A stretch of DNA of 64,000 nucleotides from positions 1 to 64,000 of the forward strand of contig JADCJE010000045.1 in the NCBI GenBank assembly GCA_020247305.1. The letters run 5' to 3'. The first letter of the stretch is position 1. The number at the start of each line of letters is the position of its first letter. A model generated the notes under the pieces. The model saw only the letters and a list, made by a program, of their open reading frames with translations. It searched no databases and was not told the DNA's origin. This DNA comes from Phycisphaerales bacterium. GTDB taxonomy: Bacteria; Planctomycetota; UBA1135; UBA2386. Positions 36,417 through 46,420 of this stretch are shown here, piece after piece. Both the position numbers and the translations under genes were made by a program.

Positions 36417-39314
36417 ATGCAAGGCAGCAAGACAACGCAGAGCGCAGCGCCATCGGCGAGCACCCGGTCCGCCGCCATCGCGTTCGCCGCCATCGCCCTC
36501 GGCTGCGCCAACGGCGCGCCGCCGTCGCCCGGCGTGCCGACGGCGCCCCTGGTGGAGATCAAGCCGCCGGCGCGTGCCGCGGACCGCGGCCCCGACGCGG
36601 CCTTCCAGGACGACCTCGCCGGCCTGCAGGCGCGGCTCGCGGCCGTCGGCCCCGATGGCCGTGACGACCGCGATGGCGCGATCGAACGCCTGCTGGCGAT
36701 GCCGCGCAGCGAAGCGCACGGCATCCTGTGCCGCGCGCTCGCCGTCGGCGACGACCGCGACGACCTGCGCGTCGCCATCGCCGTCGCCCTGCAGCGGCAC
36801 CTGCAGTTGCCGCCGACGCAGCAGTTCGGCGGTCTCTCGGCCAGCAGCCGCGCCGACGCCACCGTTGCGTACCTGCGCGCGTTGTTGCGTCCCTGGCGCG
36901 CGGACGCCGCGGATGCCTCGTCGGCCTTCGCGGCGGCGGCGCGGGGCGCCTTGCAGCGTTGGCCCGCCCGCGAACTCGACGTCGCGGTTCGCGCCGTGCT
37001 CGCCGACGGCGAACCGGCGGCGAAGGTCGCGGCGCTGCGCTGCCTCGCCGATCTGCAGCAGACGTTCTACGCCGCGACGCTGGCCGACTGGATCGAGGCG
37101 ACCGACCCTGTGCTGCGCGACACCGCCCGGTCCGCGCTGCAGTTGCTGACCTGCAGCGATGAGCCGCTGCGGGCCCGCGCCGACTTCGCGGCGTGGCAGC
37201 AGCGCAGCGGCGACCTGCGCTACGTCGACCTCGTCGAGCGCGCCGCGCGGCGCAGCGCGGAACCGTTGGAGCGCGCCAAGGCCGAGCTGGCCCGCCTGCG
37301 CATCGAGGCCGCCCGCGACGTCGTGCTCGCGCACGTGACGCGCGCCAGCGGCATCGATTGGCCGGCCGTGCAGCTGCGCGTCGTGGTCGACGACCCGGCG
37401 GTCCTCGACGCCTGCCTCGACGTGCTCGTCACGGCGCTGCCGGCGCTTCCGGACGACGCCGCGCCGGCCCGCGCCGCGTTCGCGCGGGCGCTGCTGCAGC
37501 GCAGCCGGACGGAGCCGGCGGCTGCGGCCGGTCGCCGCGCTCGCTTGCTGGAGGTCGCTTCGTACACGGCGCGCGCCGACGACGCCGAACTGGCCAACGA
37601 ACTCGTCGTCGCCCTGCTGGCGCAGCTCGACGTAGCCGACATGGGCGTGCAGGTCGCCGCGCTGCGGGCGTTGCGCCGCTTCCCGTCGGCGGACACGCGC
37701 GCTCGACTCGTCGCCTTGGGTGAGCGACTGCTCGGCGACCTGCCGGCGGCGCGCGAACAACTCGCGGCGATCCTGACCACGCTCGGCGCCCGCACCTCGC
37801 CGCGCTGGCCCGCGCCGTCGCCGACGGATGCGGACAAGTCCAATTGGTTGCAGCTCGTCGCTGCGGCGTGTCGCAGCGACGAAGCGCTCGATCTGCGCCA
37901 GCCGGCGCTGACGCTGGCGCAGTCGCTCGACGTGCGCGAACAGCGGGTGCCCGAGGTGTTCCGCGTGCTCCTCGAACTCGTGCGCGACGCGACGCTGGCG
38001 ACGAAGTTCCGGTCCAACTGCGCGATCGTCCTGTCCGGGTGGCGCGCCGAGCAGGCCTTCGCCGCCGATTGGCTGCAGGCGCAGCACGAACTCTTGCACG
38101 ACACGAGCCCGGAACTCCGCCGGCAGGCGGCCGACGCGCTCGCGACGTTGGCCGAGCCGGGCGACACGGATCGGGCGGCTGCCATCGGCGCGACGATCGA
38201 CGTCGTGCGCGAGCGGCTGCAACCGGAGACCGATCCCGCCGTCTTCGCCGCGCTCGTCCTTTGCCTGCAGGAGTGTGGCCGGACCAAGGGCATGCCCGCG
38301 CGCGCCATCGCCGGGGTGCGGCAGGCCCTCATCGACCTCGGGGCGCCGATCGCCCCCGAGCAGCAGTTCCGCCTCGATCCGCTGCTGCAGGCGTTGGCGT
38401 CGATCGGCGCGGACAGCAGGGCCGACCGCGGCCAGTGGCTCGGCGCGTGCAAGCCGCTGCTCGAGCACCGCCGCCGCCAGAGCTTGCGGTTGATCCTCGT
38501 CAACCATGCCGCCATCGACCTCGCCAAGGACGTCACCGCCGCCGATCCGGCGGTGGCCGAGCCCGCGCGCGCAGCGATGGCGGCACTGATCGAGACTGCG
38601 GCGCTGAAGCCCGTGCGCGAGCCGTGGGGCAGCAGCGAGGACCTGCTGCGCGAAGCCCGCGACGTTCGCACGGCGTTCTCGGCTCTCGACGCGCTGCCCG
38701 AGGCGGACCGACCCGACCGCGGCAGCCACCGCCTGCTGCGGCTCGCGGTCGAACTCGCGGCCGGCAAGCCGCAGGAGGTCGTCCAACGCGCAACGGCATG
38801 GCTCGCGGCCAGTGCGGCGAATGGCGCTGGCAACGGTTCGGGTGGGGCGGCAGGCAACCCGTCCGGCACTCCAGTTGGCCCGGTCGCCGCCAGCCCGCGC
38901 GCGGACGTGACCGAGGCCGAGAAGGACCGCATGCGCGTCTTCGCCGCCGAAGCGAGCCTCGCGCTCGGCAAGCCGGACGTCGCGCGCAGGTTCCTCGACG
39001 AGCGGGTCGGTGACGATGGCGATGGCGACGACCCGGCGGTGCGCGAGTTGGAGGCCAAGGTGGCGAAGAACCTCGCCGCTACCGACCTCGCCGGCGCCGT
39101 GGCGCTCTACGACCGTGTGCTTCGTCGCACCGCCAAGGAGGATCCGGCGTTCCGCAGCCGCTTGGTGGAGTGGGCGCGGCATCGCGTCCAACTCGATCCG
39201 ACCCGGCGCGACGAGACGGCGCAGGCGTTGGCGGCGCACGCTGGACTGTTCGAAGCGGCCGACTGCCCGGCCGACCTGCGCGAGCAGTTCGCCCAGTTGC
39301 GCGCTGGTCGCTGA
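36417..39314 (+). CDS. Large helical-repeat lipoprotein (start 36417 or 36372)
   Basis: IAFAAIALGCANGAPP lipobox; long HEAT/ARM-like Ala/Leu/Asp repeats. Confidence 0.55.
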   Translation: MQGSKTTQSAAPSASTRSAAIAFAAIALGCANGAPPSPGVPTAPLVEIKPPARAADRGPDAAFQDDLAGLQARLAAVGPDGRDDRDGAIERLLAMPRSEAHGILCRALAVGDDRDDLRVAIAVALQRHLQLPPTQQFGGLSASSRADATVAYLRALLRPWRADAADASSAFAAAARGALQRWPARELDVAVRAVLADGEPAAKVAALRCLADLQQTFYAATLADWIEATDPVLRDTARSALQLLTCSDEPLRARADFAAWQQRSGDLRYVDLVERAARRSAEPLERAKAELARLRIEAARDVVLAHVTRASGIDWPAVQLRVVVDDPAVLDACLDVLVTALPALPDDAAPARAAFARALLQRSRTEPAAAAGRRARLLEVASYTARADDAELANELVVALLAQLDVADMGVQVAALRALRRFPSADTRARLVALGERLLGDLPAAREQLAAILTTLGARTSPRWPAPSPTDADKSNWLQLVAAACRSDEALDLRQPALTLAQSLDVREQRVPEVFRVLLELVRDATLATKFRSNCAIVLSGWRAEQAFAADWLQAQHELLHDTSPELRRQAADALATLAEPGDTDRAAAIGATIDVVRERLQPETDPAVFAALVLCLQECGRTKGMPARAIAGVRQALIDLGAPIAPEQQFRLDPLLQALASIGADSRADRGQWLGACKPLLEHRRRQSLRLILVNHAAIDLAKDVTAADPAVAEPARAAMAALIETAALKPVREPWGSSEDLLREARDVRTAFSALDALPEADRPDRGSHRLLRLAVELAAGKPQEVVQRATAWLAASAANGAGNGSGGAAGNPSGTPVGPVAASPRADVTEAEKDRMRVFAAEASLALGKPDVARRFLDERVGDDGDGDDPAVRELEAKVAKNLAATDLAGAVALYDRVLRRTAKEDPAFRSRLVEWARHRVQLDPTRRDETAQALAAHAGLFEAADCPADLREQFAQLRAGR

Positions 39315-39348
39315 CCGCGCGGTCGCGGGCGAAACGTCGACTTCGCGC

Positions 39349-39376
39349 TTGTGCGGTCGCGCCGCCGCGCTATCTT
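39349..39376 (+). promoter_or_regulatory. Candidate tRNA-fMet promoter TTGTGC-N16-TATCTT
   Basis: Located 15 bp upstream of the tRNA. Confidence 0.5.
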
Positions 39377-39391
39377 CCTCGCCCTACCCAA

Positions 39392-39468
<77 letters not shown>

Positions 39469-39493
39469 GTCCTCCGGTGACGGAGGAGATCGA

Positions 39494-39529
39494 CGCCCTG
39501 GGGCCACAAGCCCCGGGGCGTTCTCTTTT
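39494..39529 (+). terminator. Intrinsic terminator downstream of tRNA-fMet
   Basis: CGCCCTGGGGC-cacaa-GCCCCGGGGCG then TTCTCTTTT. Confidence 0.9.
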
Positions 39530-39619
39530 CCGGGTGGACAGCCCCGCTGCCGTGGCGGTCTCGGACTGCCGGCGTCGCGTTGGTTGGTCGCTGCGCCGGT
39601 CGGGCCGATACTCGTAGGC

Positions 39620-40051
39620 ATGGCGCTCCAGGCACGCAGCTTCCTTCCGCTCGCTCTCGCGGGTGTCGCTGCGGTCGCGATCTTCGGGGCGGCCTGGTGG
39701 GGGCGGTTGCCGCGGCAGGCGGCGCAGCGTTTCCTGAGCCACCTTGCCGCTGCGCAGGTCGATGCGGCTGCGGCGATGGTCGTCGAGCCTTCGGCGTTGC
39801 GCGGCGACGGCGAGCGACTGGTGGTCCGCACAGCGGACGGCCGCGAGGTCGGGTTCCCGCTGCGCGGCGCGACGATGGCGCCGCTCGAAGCATCCGACCT
39901 GCCGGCGCGCGCAGGACTGTGGTCCTATCTGCTCGCCGAGCGGGCGTTCGCGTTCGCGATCCGGTGTCCGTCGCCCGTCGACGGCAAGGTCGTTCATGAA
40001 GTGCTGTGCCTGGCCCGCCGTGGCTGCGTCCAGTTGACGGCCACCCGGTGA
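39620..40051 (+). CDS. Hypothetical membrane-anchored protein
   Basis: MALQARSFLPLALAGVAAVAIFGAAWWGRLPRQAAQRFLSHL; 143 aa. Confidence 0.5.
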   Translation: MALQARSFLPLALAGVAAVAIFGAAWWGRLPRQAAQRFLSHLAAAQVDAAAAMVVEPSALRGDGERLVVRTADGREVGFPLRGATMAPLEASDLPARAGLWSYLLAERAFAFAIRCPSPVDGKVVHEVLCLARRGCVQLTATR

Positions 40052-40073
40052 CTGCGGGCGCGCGCGGCGGGCC

Positions 40074-41522
40074 CTACTGCCCGACCGCGGGCGCATCCGC
40101 CGGCGCTGTCGCCGGCGCGGGCCAGCCGCCGCCGAGCGCCTTGAACAGCGTGACGCGCGCGAGCGCGCTGTCGCCTTGCGCCTGCGCCAGCTCGCCGCGG
40201 CGCGCGGCGGCGTCTGCTTCGGCAGCCAGCACGGCCGACCAGTCGACGAGCCCCTGTTCGTGCAGCGCGCGGCTGGCCGAGGCGCGTTGTTGCTCGGCGG
40301 CGAGCGCGGCGGCGGCGAGGTCGCGGCGGCGTGTCTGCAGTCGCAACGCCGCCAGACCGGTCTCGACCTCGGCGCCGGCGGCGCGCACCGTGCGTTCGTA
40401 GCGAACGTTCGCCGCGTCGGCTTCGGCCGTCGCCGCCGCCAACTGCGCACGCAGCGCGCCGCCGCGGAACAGCGGCAGTTGCAGCGCCGGGCCGAAGCCG
40501 AAGGTGCGCGAGCCGGCGTCGAAGAGCGTGTCGGTCGAGGTCGACGTGAAGGCGAAGACGCCGTTGAGCGACAGCCGCGGGTACAGGTCCGCGGTCGCGA
40601 CGCCGAGCCGAGCGACTTGCGCGGCGAGCGCGCGTTCGGCGGCGCGCACGTCGGGTCGCCGGCGCAGCAGGTCGGCGGGCAGGCCGGCGGCGACCACCGC
40701 CGGGCCGGCCGGAATCGCTGCCGCCGCGAGGTCGTCCTGGATCGCCGCCGCCGGCGCCGCGACCAGCACGGCCAGTTGCTGCGTCGCTGCAGCGACCGCG
40801 AGCGCGAAGTCCGGCGTGACTGCCGCGGCTGCCTCGCGCGCAGCGACGGCGGCGTCGACGTCGGCCGCCGTCGCCACGCCCGCTGCTGCCCGTGCCTGCG
40901 CCAGCGCCACCTGTTCGATCGCGAGGCCGTGCGCCTGCTCGGCCGCAGCGTGCCGCGCTTGCGCGACGCGCAGCGCGAGGTAGGTGCGCGCGACCTCGGC
41001 GGCGAGCCGGACGCGCGCATCGTGCGCCAGTGCTTCGCTGACGGCGAGTTCGGCAGCGGCGGCGTCGACGCCGTGCTGCACCCGGCCGAACAGGTCGAGT
41101 TCCCAGCTGCTGTCGAACCCGACCTCGTACTGCGTCGCCGTCCGCACGACCGGCGGCGCGAACAGCGCATTGCCGCTGAGCCGCAGCCGGGTCGCGTCGG
41201 CGCCGGCGCCGAGCGTCGGCCAGCGCGCGGCCCCGGCCACACCGACCCCGGCGCGCGCCGCGGCCACGCGCGCCGCGGCCTCGCGGACGTCGCAGCCGTC
41301 CTGCAGCGCCCGCGCGACGAGCCGCGTCAGCGCCGGATCGTCGAACGCCGTCCACCAGTTCGCCAGCAGCGCTTCGTCGGCGGCGAGCGCGTCGGTCGCG
41401 GCGGCGGCGTACGCGGCGGGCAGCGGCGACGGGGGCGTCGCGTGCGCAGGGCCGACGCGGCAGCCGGCCGCGACCACGGCGAGGGCCAGCGCTGCGGCGG
41501 ATGCGGCAGGGCGGGCGTTCAT
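40074..41522 (-). CDS. Outer-membrane efflux protein, TolC/NodT family
   Basis: LALAVVAAGCRVGPAH lipobox; LLANWWTAFDDPALTRLVARAL; RRRPDVRAAERALAAQVARLGVATADLYPRLSLNG. Confidence 0.92.
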   Translation of the reverse strand: MNARPAASAAALALAVVAAGCRVGPAHATPPSPLPAAYAAAATDALAADEALLANWWTAFDDPALTRLVARALQDGCDVREAAARVAAARAGVGVAGAARWPTLGAGADATRLRLSGNALFAPPVVRTATQYEVGFDSSWELDLFGRVQHGVDAAAAELAVSEALAHDARVRLAAEVARTYLALRVAQARHAAAEQAHGLAIEQVALAQARAAAGVATAADVDAAVAAREAAAAVTPDFALAVAAATQQLAVLVAAPAAAIQDDLAAAAIPAGPAVVAAGLPADLLRRRPDVRAAERALAAQVARLGVATADLYPRLSLNGVFAFTSTSTDTLFDAGSRTFGFGPALQLPLFRGGALRAQLAAATAEADAANVRYERTVRAAGAEVETGLAALRLQTRRRDLAAAALAAEQQRASASRALHEQGLVDWSAVLAAEADAAARRGELAQAQGDSALARVTLFKALGGGWPAPATAPADAPAVGQ

Positions 41523-42577
41523 CGCGACGCCTCCGCCTCGATGAAGACGTCGAGCTGCTGGCCGGCGTACGCCGCCAGCGCCTTCGGGTCGAACGCGTAG
41601 ACGACCTGCAGCACGCGCGTGTCGACGCGCTCGAAGCTGCTGCCGGTCAGCGACTTCTTCGGCACGACGAACGGCTCGATGTGCACGAAGCGCAGGTCGA
41701 CGCGGCGGTCCGGCGCGCCGCGCATGCTCGCCACCGCGCGGGCGCCGGGCCGGACGCGGAAGGCGTCGTGTTCGTCGACGTCGACGCGCACGTGCAGCAC
41801 GTCGACGTCGCCGAGCAGCAGCAGCCGGTCGCCGCCCGCGCCGCTGCTCGCCTGGGCGTGTTCGCCGGCGCGCACGTCGATCTGCAGCACGGTCGCCGCG
41901 CGCGGCGCGCGCACGATCAGGCGTTCGAGCTCCGCGAGCGTTTGCGCGACGCTCGCTTCAGCGGCAGCTTGCGCGGCTGCCGCCGCGGCGAGGTCGGGCG
42001 CCCACGTGCCGGCGCGCAGCAGGTCGAGTTCGGCCTGCGCCGCGGCGAGTTGCGCGTCGGCGGCGGCCAAGTGGCTGCGGCGCTGCTGCAGGTCCTCCTG
42101 ACGCACGGCGCGCGGATCGGTCACGGCTTCGAGGTTGCGCACGAGCAGCGCCGCCTCGTCGCGGCGGGCCTGGGCTTCGGCGACGCGCGCGCGCGCCGGC
42201 GGCAGCGTCTCCGGCCGCGGCGCGGCGGCGAGCCGGGCCGTGTGCGCCGCCGCCGCGCGTTCGGCCGCCTGCCGCACGGCGAGTTCGGCGCGCAGCGCGC
42301 GGTCGTCCACGCGCAACAGCGGCTGGCCCGCCTGCACGCGGTCGCCGACGGCGACCAGCACTTCGGCGACGACGCCGGCGATCGGTGTGCCGACCGCGAT
42401 CGGCCGCGTGCTCGGCTCGACGAGTCCGGCGCCGGCGACCGTGCGCAGGAACGGCGTCTGCGCGGGCGCCGTCAGCGGCGCCGCGGGCAGCAGGTTGGTG
42501 CCGCTGGTGGCGACGACGTAGGCGGCGGCGACGACGCCGGCGATGGCGAGAAGGGGCAGCACGGGCACGCGGGTCAT
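41519..42577 (-). CDS. HlyD-family periplasmic adaptor
   Basis: PIAGVVAEVLVAVGDRVQAGQPLLRVDDRALRAELAVRQA biotinyl-lipoyl-like motif, coiled coil. Confidence 0.88.
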   Translation of the reverse strand: MTRVPVLPLLAIAGVVAAAYVVATSGTNLLPAAPLTAPAQTPFLRTVAGAGLVEPSTRPIAVGTPIAGVVAEVLVAVGDRVQAGQPLLRVDDRALRAELAVRQAAERAAAAHTARLAAAPRPETLPPARARVAEAQARRDEAALLVRNLEAVTDPRAVRQEDLQQRRSHLAAADAQLAAAQAELDLLRAGTWAPDLAAAAAAQAAAEASVAQTLAELERLIVRAPRAATVLQIDVRAGEHAQASSGAGGDRLLLLGDVDVLHVRVDVDEHDAFRVRPGARAVASMRGAPDRRVDLRFVHIEPFVVPKKSLTGSSFERVDTRVLQVVYAFDPKALAAYAGQQLDVFIEAEASR

Positions 42578-42583
42578 GGCGGT

Positions 42584-43318
42584 TCAGGCGTCCGCGCCTT
42601 GGCGCGGGGGATCGACGATGCGCTCGACGCGGCCGTCGTCCATGTGGGCGATGCGGTCGGCGAACGGGAAGATGCGGGCGTCGTGGGTGACGACGAGCAG
42701 CGAGCGATCGCGTTGCCGCGCGACGCCGCGCAGCAGGTCCATCACGCGTTGGCCGGTGCCGTGGTCGAGCGCGGCGGTAGGCTCGTCGCAGACGACGAGG
42801 CGCGGTTCGTGCACCAGCGCGCGGGCGATGGCGACGCGCTGCTGCTGGCCGCCCGACAGTTCGCCGGGGCGCGACGCCGCGCGCTCGGCGAGCCCGACCG
42901 CGGCGAGCGCGTCGCGCGCGCGCGCCAACGCCTCGCGCCGCGGCCGGCCCAGCAGCAGGCACGGCACGGCGACGTTCTCGGCGGCGGTCAGCGTCGGGAT
43001 CAGGTTGTACGACTGGAAGACGAATCCGACCGTGCGGCTGCGCCAGCGCGTGCGCGCGTCGTCGGTCATCGCCTGCACGTCGTCGCCGAACACCGTGAAG
43101 CGGCCGGCGTCGGCCTGCAGCGTGCCGGCGAGCACCGACAGCAGCGTGGTCTTGCCGCAGCCGGACGGGCCGACGAGCAGCAGCAGTTCGCCGGCGGCGA
43201 CGTCGAGGTCGACGCCGCGCAGGGCCTGCACGCGCTGCTCGCCGCGGCCATACGACTTGACGAGGCCGCGGCAGTGCACGGCGGCGGCGACGGCCGCGGG
43301 GGTGGGGATGGCGGCCAT
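42584..43318 (-). CDS. ABC transporter ATP-binding protein (LolD/MacB type)
   Basis: Walker A GPSGCGKTTLL, Q-loop, signature LSGGQQQRVAIARAL, Walker B LVVCDEPTAALD. Confidence 0.95.
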   Translation of the reverse strand: MAAIPTPAAVAAAVHCRGLVKSYGRGEQRVQALRGVDLDVAAGELLLLVGPSGCGKTTLLSVLAGTLQADAGRFTVFGDDVQAMTDDARTRWRSRTVGFVFQSYNLIPTLTAAENVAVPCLLLGRPRREALARARDALAAVGLAERAASRPGELSGGQQQRVAIARALVHEPRLVVCDEPTAALDHGTGQRVMDLLRGVARQRDRSLLVVTHDARIFPFADRIAHMDDGRVERIVDPPRQGADA

Positions 43319-43320
43319 GG

Positions 43321-44478
43321 TCAGCCCTTGAACACCACGGCCGGTTCGAGCCGCAGCACGCGCGTGATGCTGACCACGACCGCGATCGCTGCGACCGCGA
43401 GGATCGCCGCGAACCCGAGCAGCGGGATGCGCCAGTCCATCTCGAAGGCGAGGCCGCCGCTGGCGAGCCCGAGCCCCGACAGCGCCGCGCCGCCGACGCC
43501 GATGCCGAAGCCGATCGTCGACGCGACGAGCGCCTGCGTCAGCACCATGCGCACCAGGACGCCGTTGGTGGCGCCCATCGCCTTGAGCGCGGCGTGGTAG
43601 CGCAGGTTCTCGACGACGAAGTTGTAGAGCAGCTGGCCGGCGACCAGCACGCCGATGACGAAGCCGAGCGCGATCGTGATGCCGAAGTTGACCAGGATGC
43701 CGGTCTTGGCGAGCACGTACGACTCCGAGATGTCCTCGAACTCGCCGCGCGTGCGCGCCGCACAGCCGGTCGCCGCGGTGATGGCGCCCGCGACCGCGGC
43801 GACGTCGGCGCCGTCGCGGACCTTGACCAGCACGAACGTCAGCTGCTTGCGCGCCCGCGGCGCCATCGCCAGCGCGCGGCTGTACGTCGTGTACAGCAGC
43901 GGGTCCCAGAAGAACTCCGGCGTGCGATCGAAGGTGCCGGCGACGACGGCGTCGAAGTCGTTGACGTCGATGCGGTCGCCGACGCGCAGGTCCCGCGGCG
44001 GGCCTTCCGCGGTGGCGCGGCGCGTGCGCAGGTCGGCGAGGCTCTGGCGGTCGACGAACACGGCGCGGTCGCGGTGCAGGTCGGCGAGTTCGCCTTCGAC
44101 CATGCGCGGCGGACCGCCGAGCAGCGTGGCGTCGTCGATGCCGACGATGCGCGCCTGCACCAGCGTGCCGTCCCGCAGGCGCACCGGCAGGTAGCCCTTC
44201 CACATTGGCGTCGCCCAGGCGACGCCGTCGACGCTGCGCACGCGCTGCAGCGTCGTGTCGGTCAGCGGCTTCTGGTCCTCGGTGTACTCGGCTTGCGGGT
44301 CCATGACCCACAGGTCGGCGGGGCCGGTGTCGCGGATCCACGCGCCGATGCGGTGCGCGTAGCCGTAGAAGATCGACGCCTGCTGGGTGATCAGCAGCGA
44401 GGCGAAGGCGATGCCGACGACGAGCCCGAGGTACTTGAGCCGGTCGCCGAGCAGCATCTTGAGCGCGAGCAGGTTCAA
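43321..44478 (-). CDS. ABC transporter permease (FtsX/MacB/DevC-like), probable TTG start
   Basis: LLGDRLKYLGLVVGIAFASLLITQQASIFYG; C-terminal TM bundle with AALKAMGATNGVLVRMVLTQAL. Confidence 0.88.
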   Translation of the reverse strand: MNLLALKMLLGDRLKYLGLVVGIAFASLLITQQASIFYGYAHRIGAWIRDTGPADLWVMDPQAEYTEDQKPLTDTTLQRVRSVDGVAWATPMWKGYLPVRLRDGTLVQARIVGIDDATLLGGPPRMVEGELADLHRDRAVFVDRQSLADLRTRRATAEGPPRDLRVGDRIDVNDFDAVVAGTFDRTPEFFWDPLLYTTYSRALAMAPRARKQLTFVLVKVRDGADVAAVAGAITAATGCAARTRGEFEDISESYVLAKTGILVNFGITIALGFVIGVLVAGQLLYNFVVENLRYHAALKAMGATNGVLVRMVLTQALVASTIGFGIGVGGAALSGLGLASGGLAFEMDWRIPLLGFAAILAVAAIAVVVSITRVLRLEPAVVFKG

Positions 44479-45113
44479 GGCTGCCGCCCCGGTGCGGCGA
44501 TGCCGCGCAGCAGCGTCGCGATCATGGCCTCGGCGCGCTGCTCGACCGTGCGCCAAGGCACCCAGTCGTCGTCGGCCATCGTCAGCGCCAGCGCGACGAC
44601 GCCGTGCACGCCGGCCCACATCGTCTGCGCTACCAGTTCGGCGTCCTGCATGTCGTGGCGCAGCGCGCCGGCGGCGATCGCCTCGGCGCAGACGTGGCGC
44701 AGGAAGGCGTAGCCGTCGCGATGCGGATCGCCCTGGCCTTCGCAGTCGGTGTCCGCCGGCGCCAGCGGCGGCGGGGCGAGGAACATCAGCAGGTAGTGGT
44801 TGCGGTGTTCGACGCCGAAGCGGACGTACTCCATGCCGGTGGCAGCGAGGCGGGCCAGCGGGTCGGCGATCGCGGCGACCTTGGTGAAGCGCTCGGCCAG
44901 CGCCAGGAAGTCCAACCGGCACATGGTGCGCAGCAGGGCCGCCTTCTCCGGGAAGTGGTTGTAGAGCGCGGCCGGCGTGTAATCACAGGCGTCGGCGATG
45001 CGCCGCATGGTGACCGCCTCGTAGCCCTCGGCGACGAACAGTCGGCGGGCGGCGTCCAGGATCTGGTGCTGGGTCTCGGCGCGTTCGCGCGCACGGCGGT
45101 CGGCTGGGGTCAT
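44475..45113 (-). CDS. TetR-family transcriptional regulator
   Basis: HQILDAARRLFVAEGYEAVTMRRIADACDYTPAALYNHFPEKAALL HTH. Confidence 0.94.
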   Translation of the reverse strand: MTPADRRARERAETQHQILDAARRLFVAEGYEAVTMRRIADACDYTPAALYNHFPEKAALLRTMCRLDFLALAERFTKVAAIADPLARLAATGMEYVRFGVEHRNHYLLMFLAPPPLAPADTDCEGQGDPHRDGYAFLRHVCAEAIAAGALRHDMQDAELVAQTMWAGVHGVVALALTMADDDWVPWRTVEQRAEAMIATLLRGIAAPGRQP

Positions 45114-45118
45114 GGAAT

Positions 45119-45171
45119 ACCGATCGGTTGGTAAACGCGGTTAGATGAACAACGTTTACCACATGATCGGT
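45119..45171. promoter_or_regulatory. Candidate TetR operator: imperfect inverted repeat, 19-bp arms, 15-bp spacer
   Basis: ACCGATCGGTTGGTAAACG (45119-45137) vs reverse complement of CGTTTACCACATGATCGGT (45153-45171): 16/19 identical; immediately upstream of the tetR start. Confidence 0.75.
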
Positions 45172-45324
45172 GGTCGGTCAAGTCTGTCCGAAGAGCGGGT
45201 CGCAGCGACGGCGCAGCGACGGCGCAGCGGCGGCGAAGCGCACGCGGCGGTGGCATCGGACAGCGCCGCAGCGCGGTGATTGCGCTGCCGCGTGACCGCG
45301 AGGTGGTTGCCTGCTGCCGCGCCG

Positions 45325-46248
45325 TCACCCGCCGAAGCGGTGCTGGTAGCCGCCCGGAGGCAGCGGTTCGACGGCGCCGTCTTCTCGCACCAGGACCACG
45401 CCGTCCGTCGCCGGGGTGCAGGTCCCGACCTCGGTCAGTTCGACGCCGGCGAGCGCGGGCAACGCGCGCAGGTGCGGCACGTCGGCGGGTGCGGTGGCGA
45501 ACAGCAGTTCGAAGTCCTCGCCGTCGTGCAGCGCCTGGGCGATGGTCGCCGGCGCGCCGTCGGCGCCGCGGCGGCGCGGCAACCGGCGGCCGTCGAGGCG
45601 CGCGCCGACGTCTGATGCGGCGGCGAGATGGTGGATGTCGCGGCCAAGGCCATCAGACAAGTCGATGCACGCGCGCACGCGGCCGCTGCCGGCGAGCGCC
45701 ACGCCTTCGCGCCAGCGCGGCGTGAAGCGCAGGTGGTGGCCGTCGCGGCTGCGGCCGAGCGGACCGGTGACCACGAGCGCGTCGCCCGGCCGCGCGCCGA
45801 AGCGCAGCATCGGCGCACGGCCATCGAGGAAGCCCAGCGCGCTGACGTCGATGCAGACGCCGCGCGGCGAACGCGCGAGGTCGCCGCCGACAAGGCTCGT
45901 CGGCACGCCGTCGGCGAGCGACAGCACGCCGCGCAGCACGGCCCGCGCGGCCTCCTCGTCGATGTCGTCGGGCAGCGCCAACGAGCACAGGCATGCGATC
46001 GGCCGGGCGCCAACGGCACCGAGGTCGGACAGCACGCGCGCGATCGCCTTGCGACCGAACAACTCCCACGGCGCTTCGCCGCGCGTGAAGTGCACGTCCT
46101 CGATCGTCTGGTCCGACTTCAGCACGAGGCCGTCCCCGCTCGGCGAGCGCACGACCGCAGCGTCGTGGCCGATGCCGACGGTGACGTCCGCTCCCTGCGC
46201 GGCGTGCCGCCGCAGGAACGCGATCAGCGAGGCTTCAGCGAAGGGCAT
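45325..46248 (-). CDS. thiL: Thiamine-monophosphate kinase
   Basis: GIGHDAAVVRSPSGDGLVLKSDQTIEDVHFTRGEAPWELFGRKAIARVLSDLGAVGARP; ACIDLSDGLGRDIHHLA. Confidence 0.92.
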   Translation of the reverse strand: MPFAEASLIAFLRRHAAQGADVTVGIGHDAAVVRSPSGDGLVLKSDQTIEDVHFTRGEAPWELFGRKAIARVLSDLGAVGARPIACLCSLALPDDIDEEAARAVLRGVLSLADGVPTSLVGGDLARSPRGVCIDVSALGFLDGRAPMLRFGARPGDALVVTGPLGRSRDGHHLRFTPRWREGVALAGSGRVRACIDLSDGLGRDIHHLAAASDVGARLDGRRLPRRRGADGAPATIAQALHDGEDFELLFATAPADVPHLRALPALAGVELTEVGTCTPATDGVVLVREDGAVEPLPPGGYQHRFGG

Positions 46249-46381
46249 CGCGGCGGACCATACTGCCGGGGCCGGCGCGGCGGAGCGGGCAGGATGGCGC
46301 GGCCAGCGCCGGTCCACTGCCGCAGGCGGTGCGGTGGCCGTGGCGGCTGCCGCGCCGGTGTGTCCCCGTGGCAGGAAGTCG

Positions 46382-46409
46382 TAGACAACCGCTCTCTCGT
46401 CGCTACACT
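46382..46409 (+). promoter_or_regulatory. Candidate tRNA-Gln promoter TAGACA-N16-TACACT
   Basis: Located 11 bp upstream of the tRNA; 16-bp spacer. Confidence 0.4.
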
Positions 46410-46420
46410 CCGCCGCCCGA

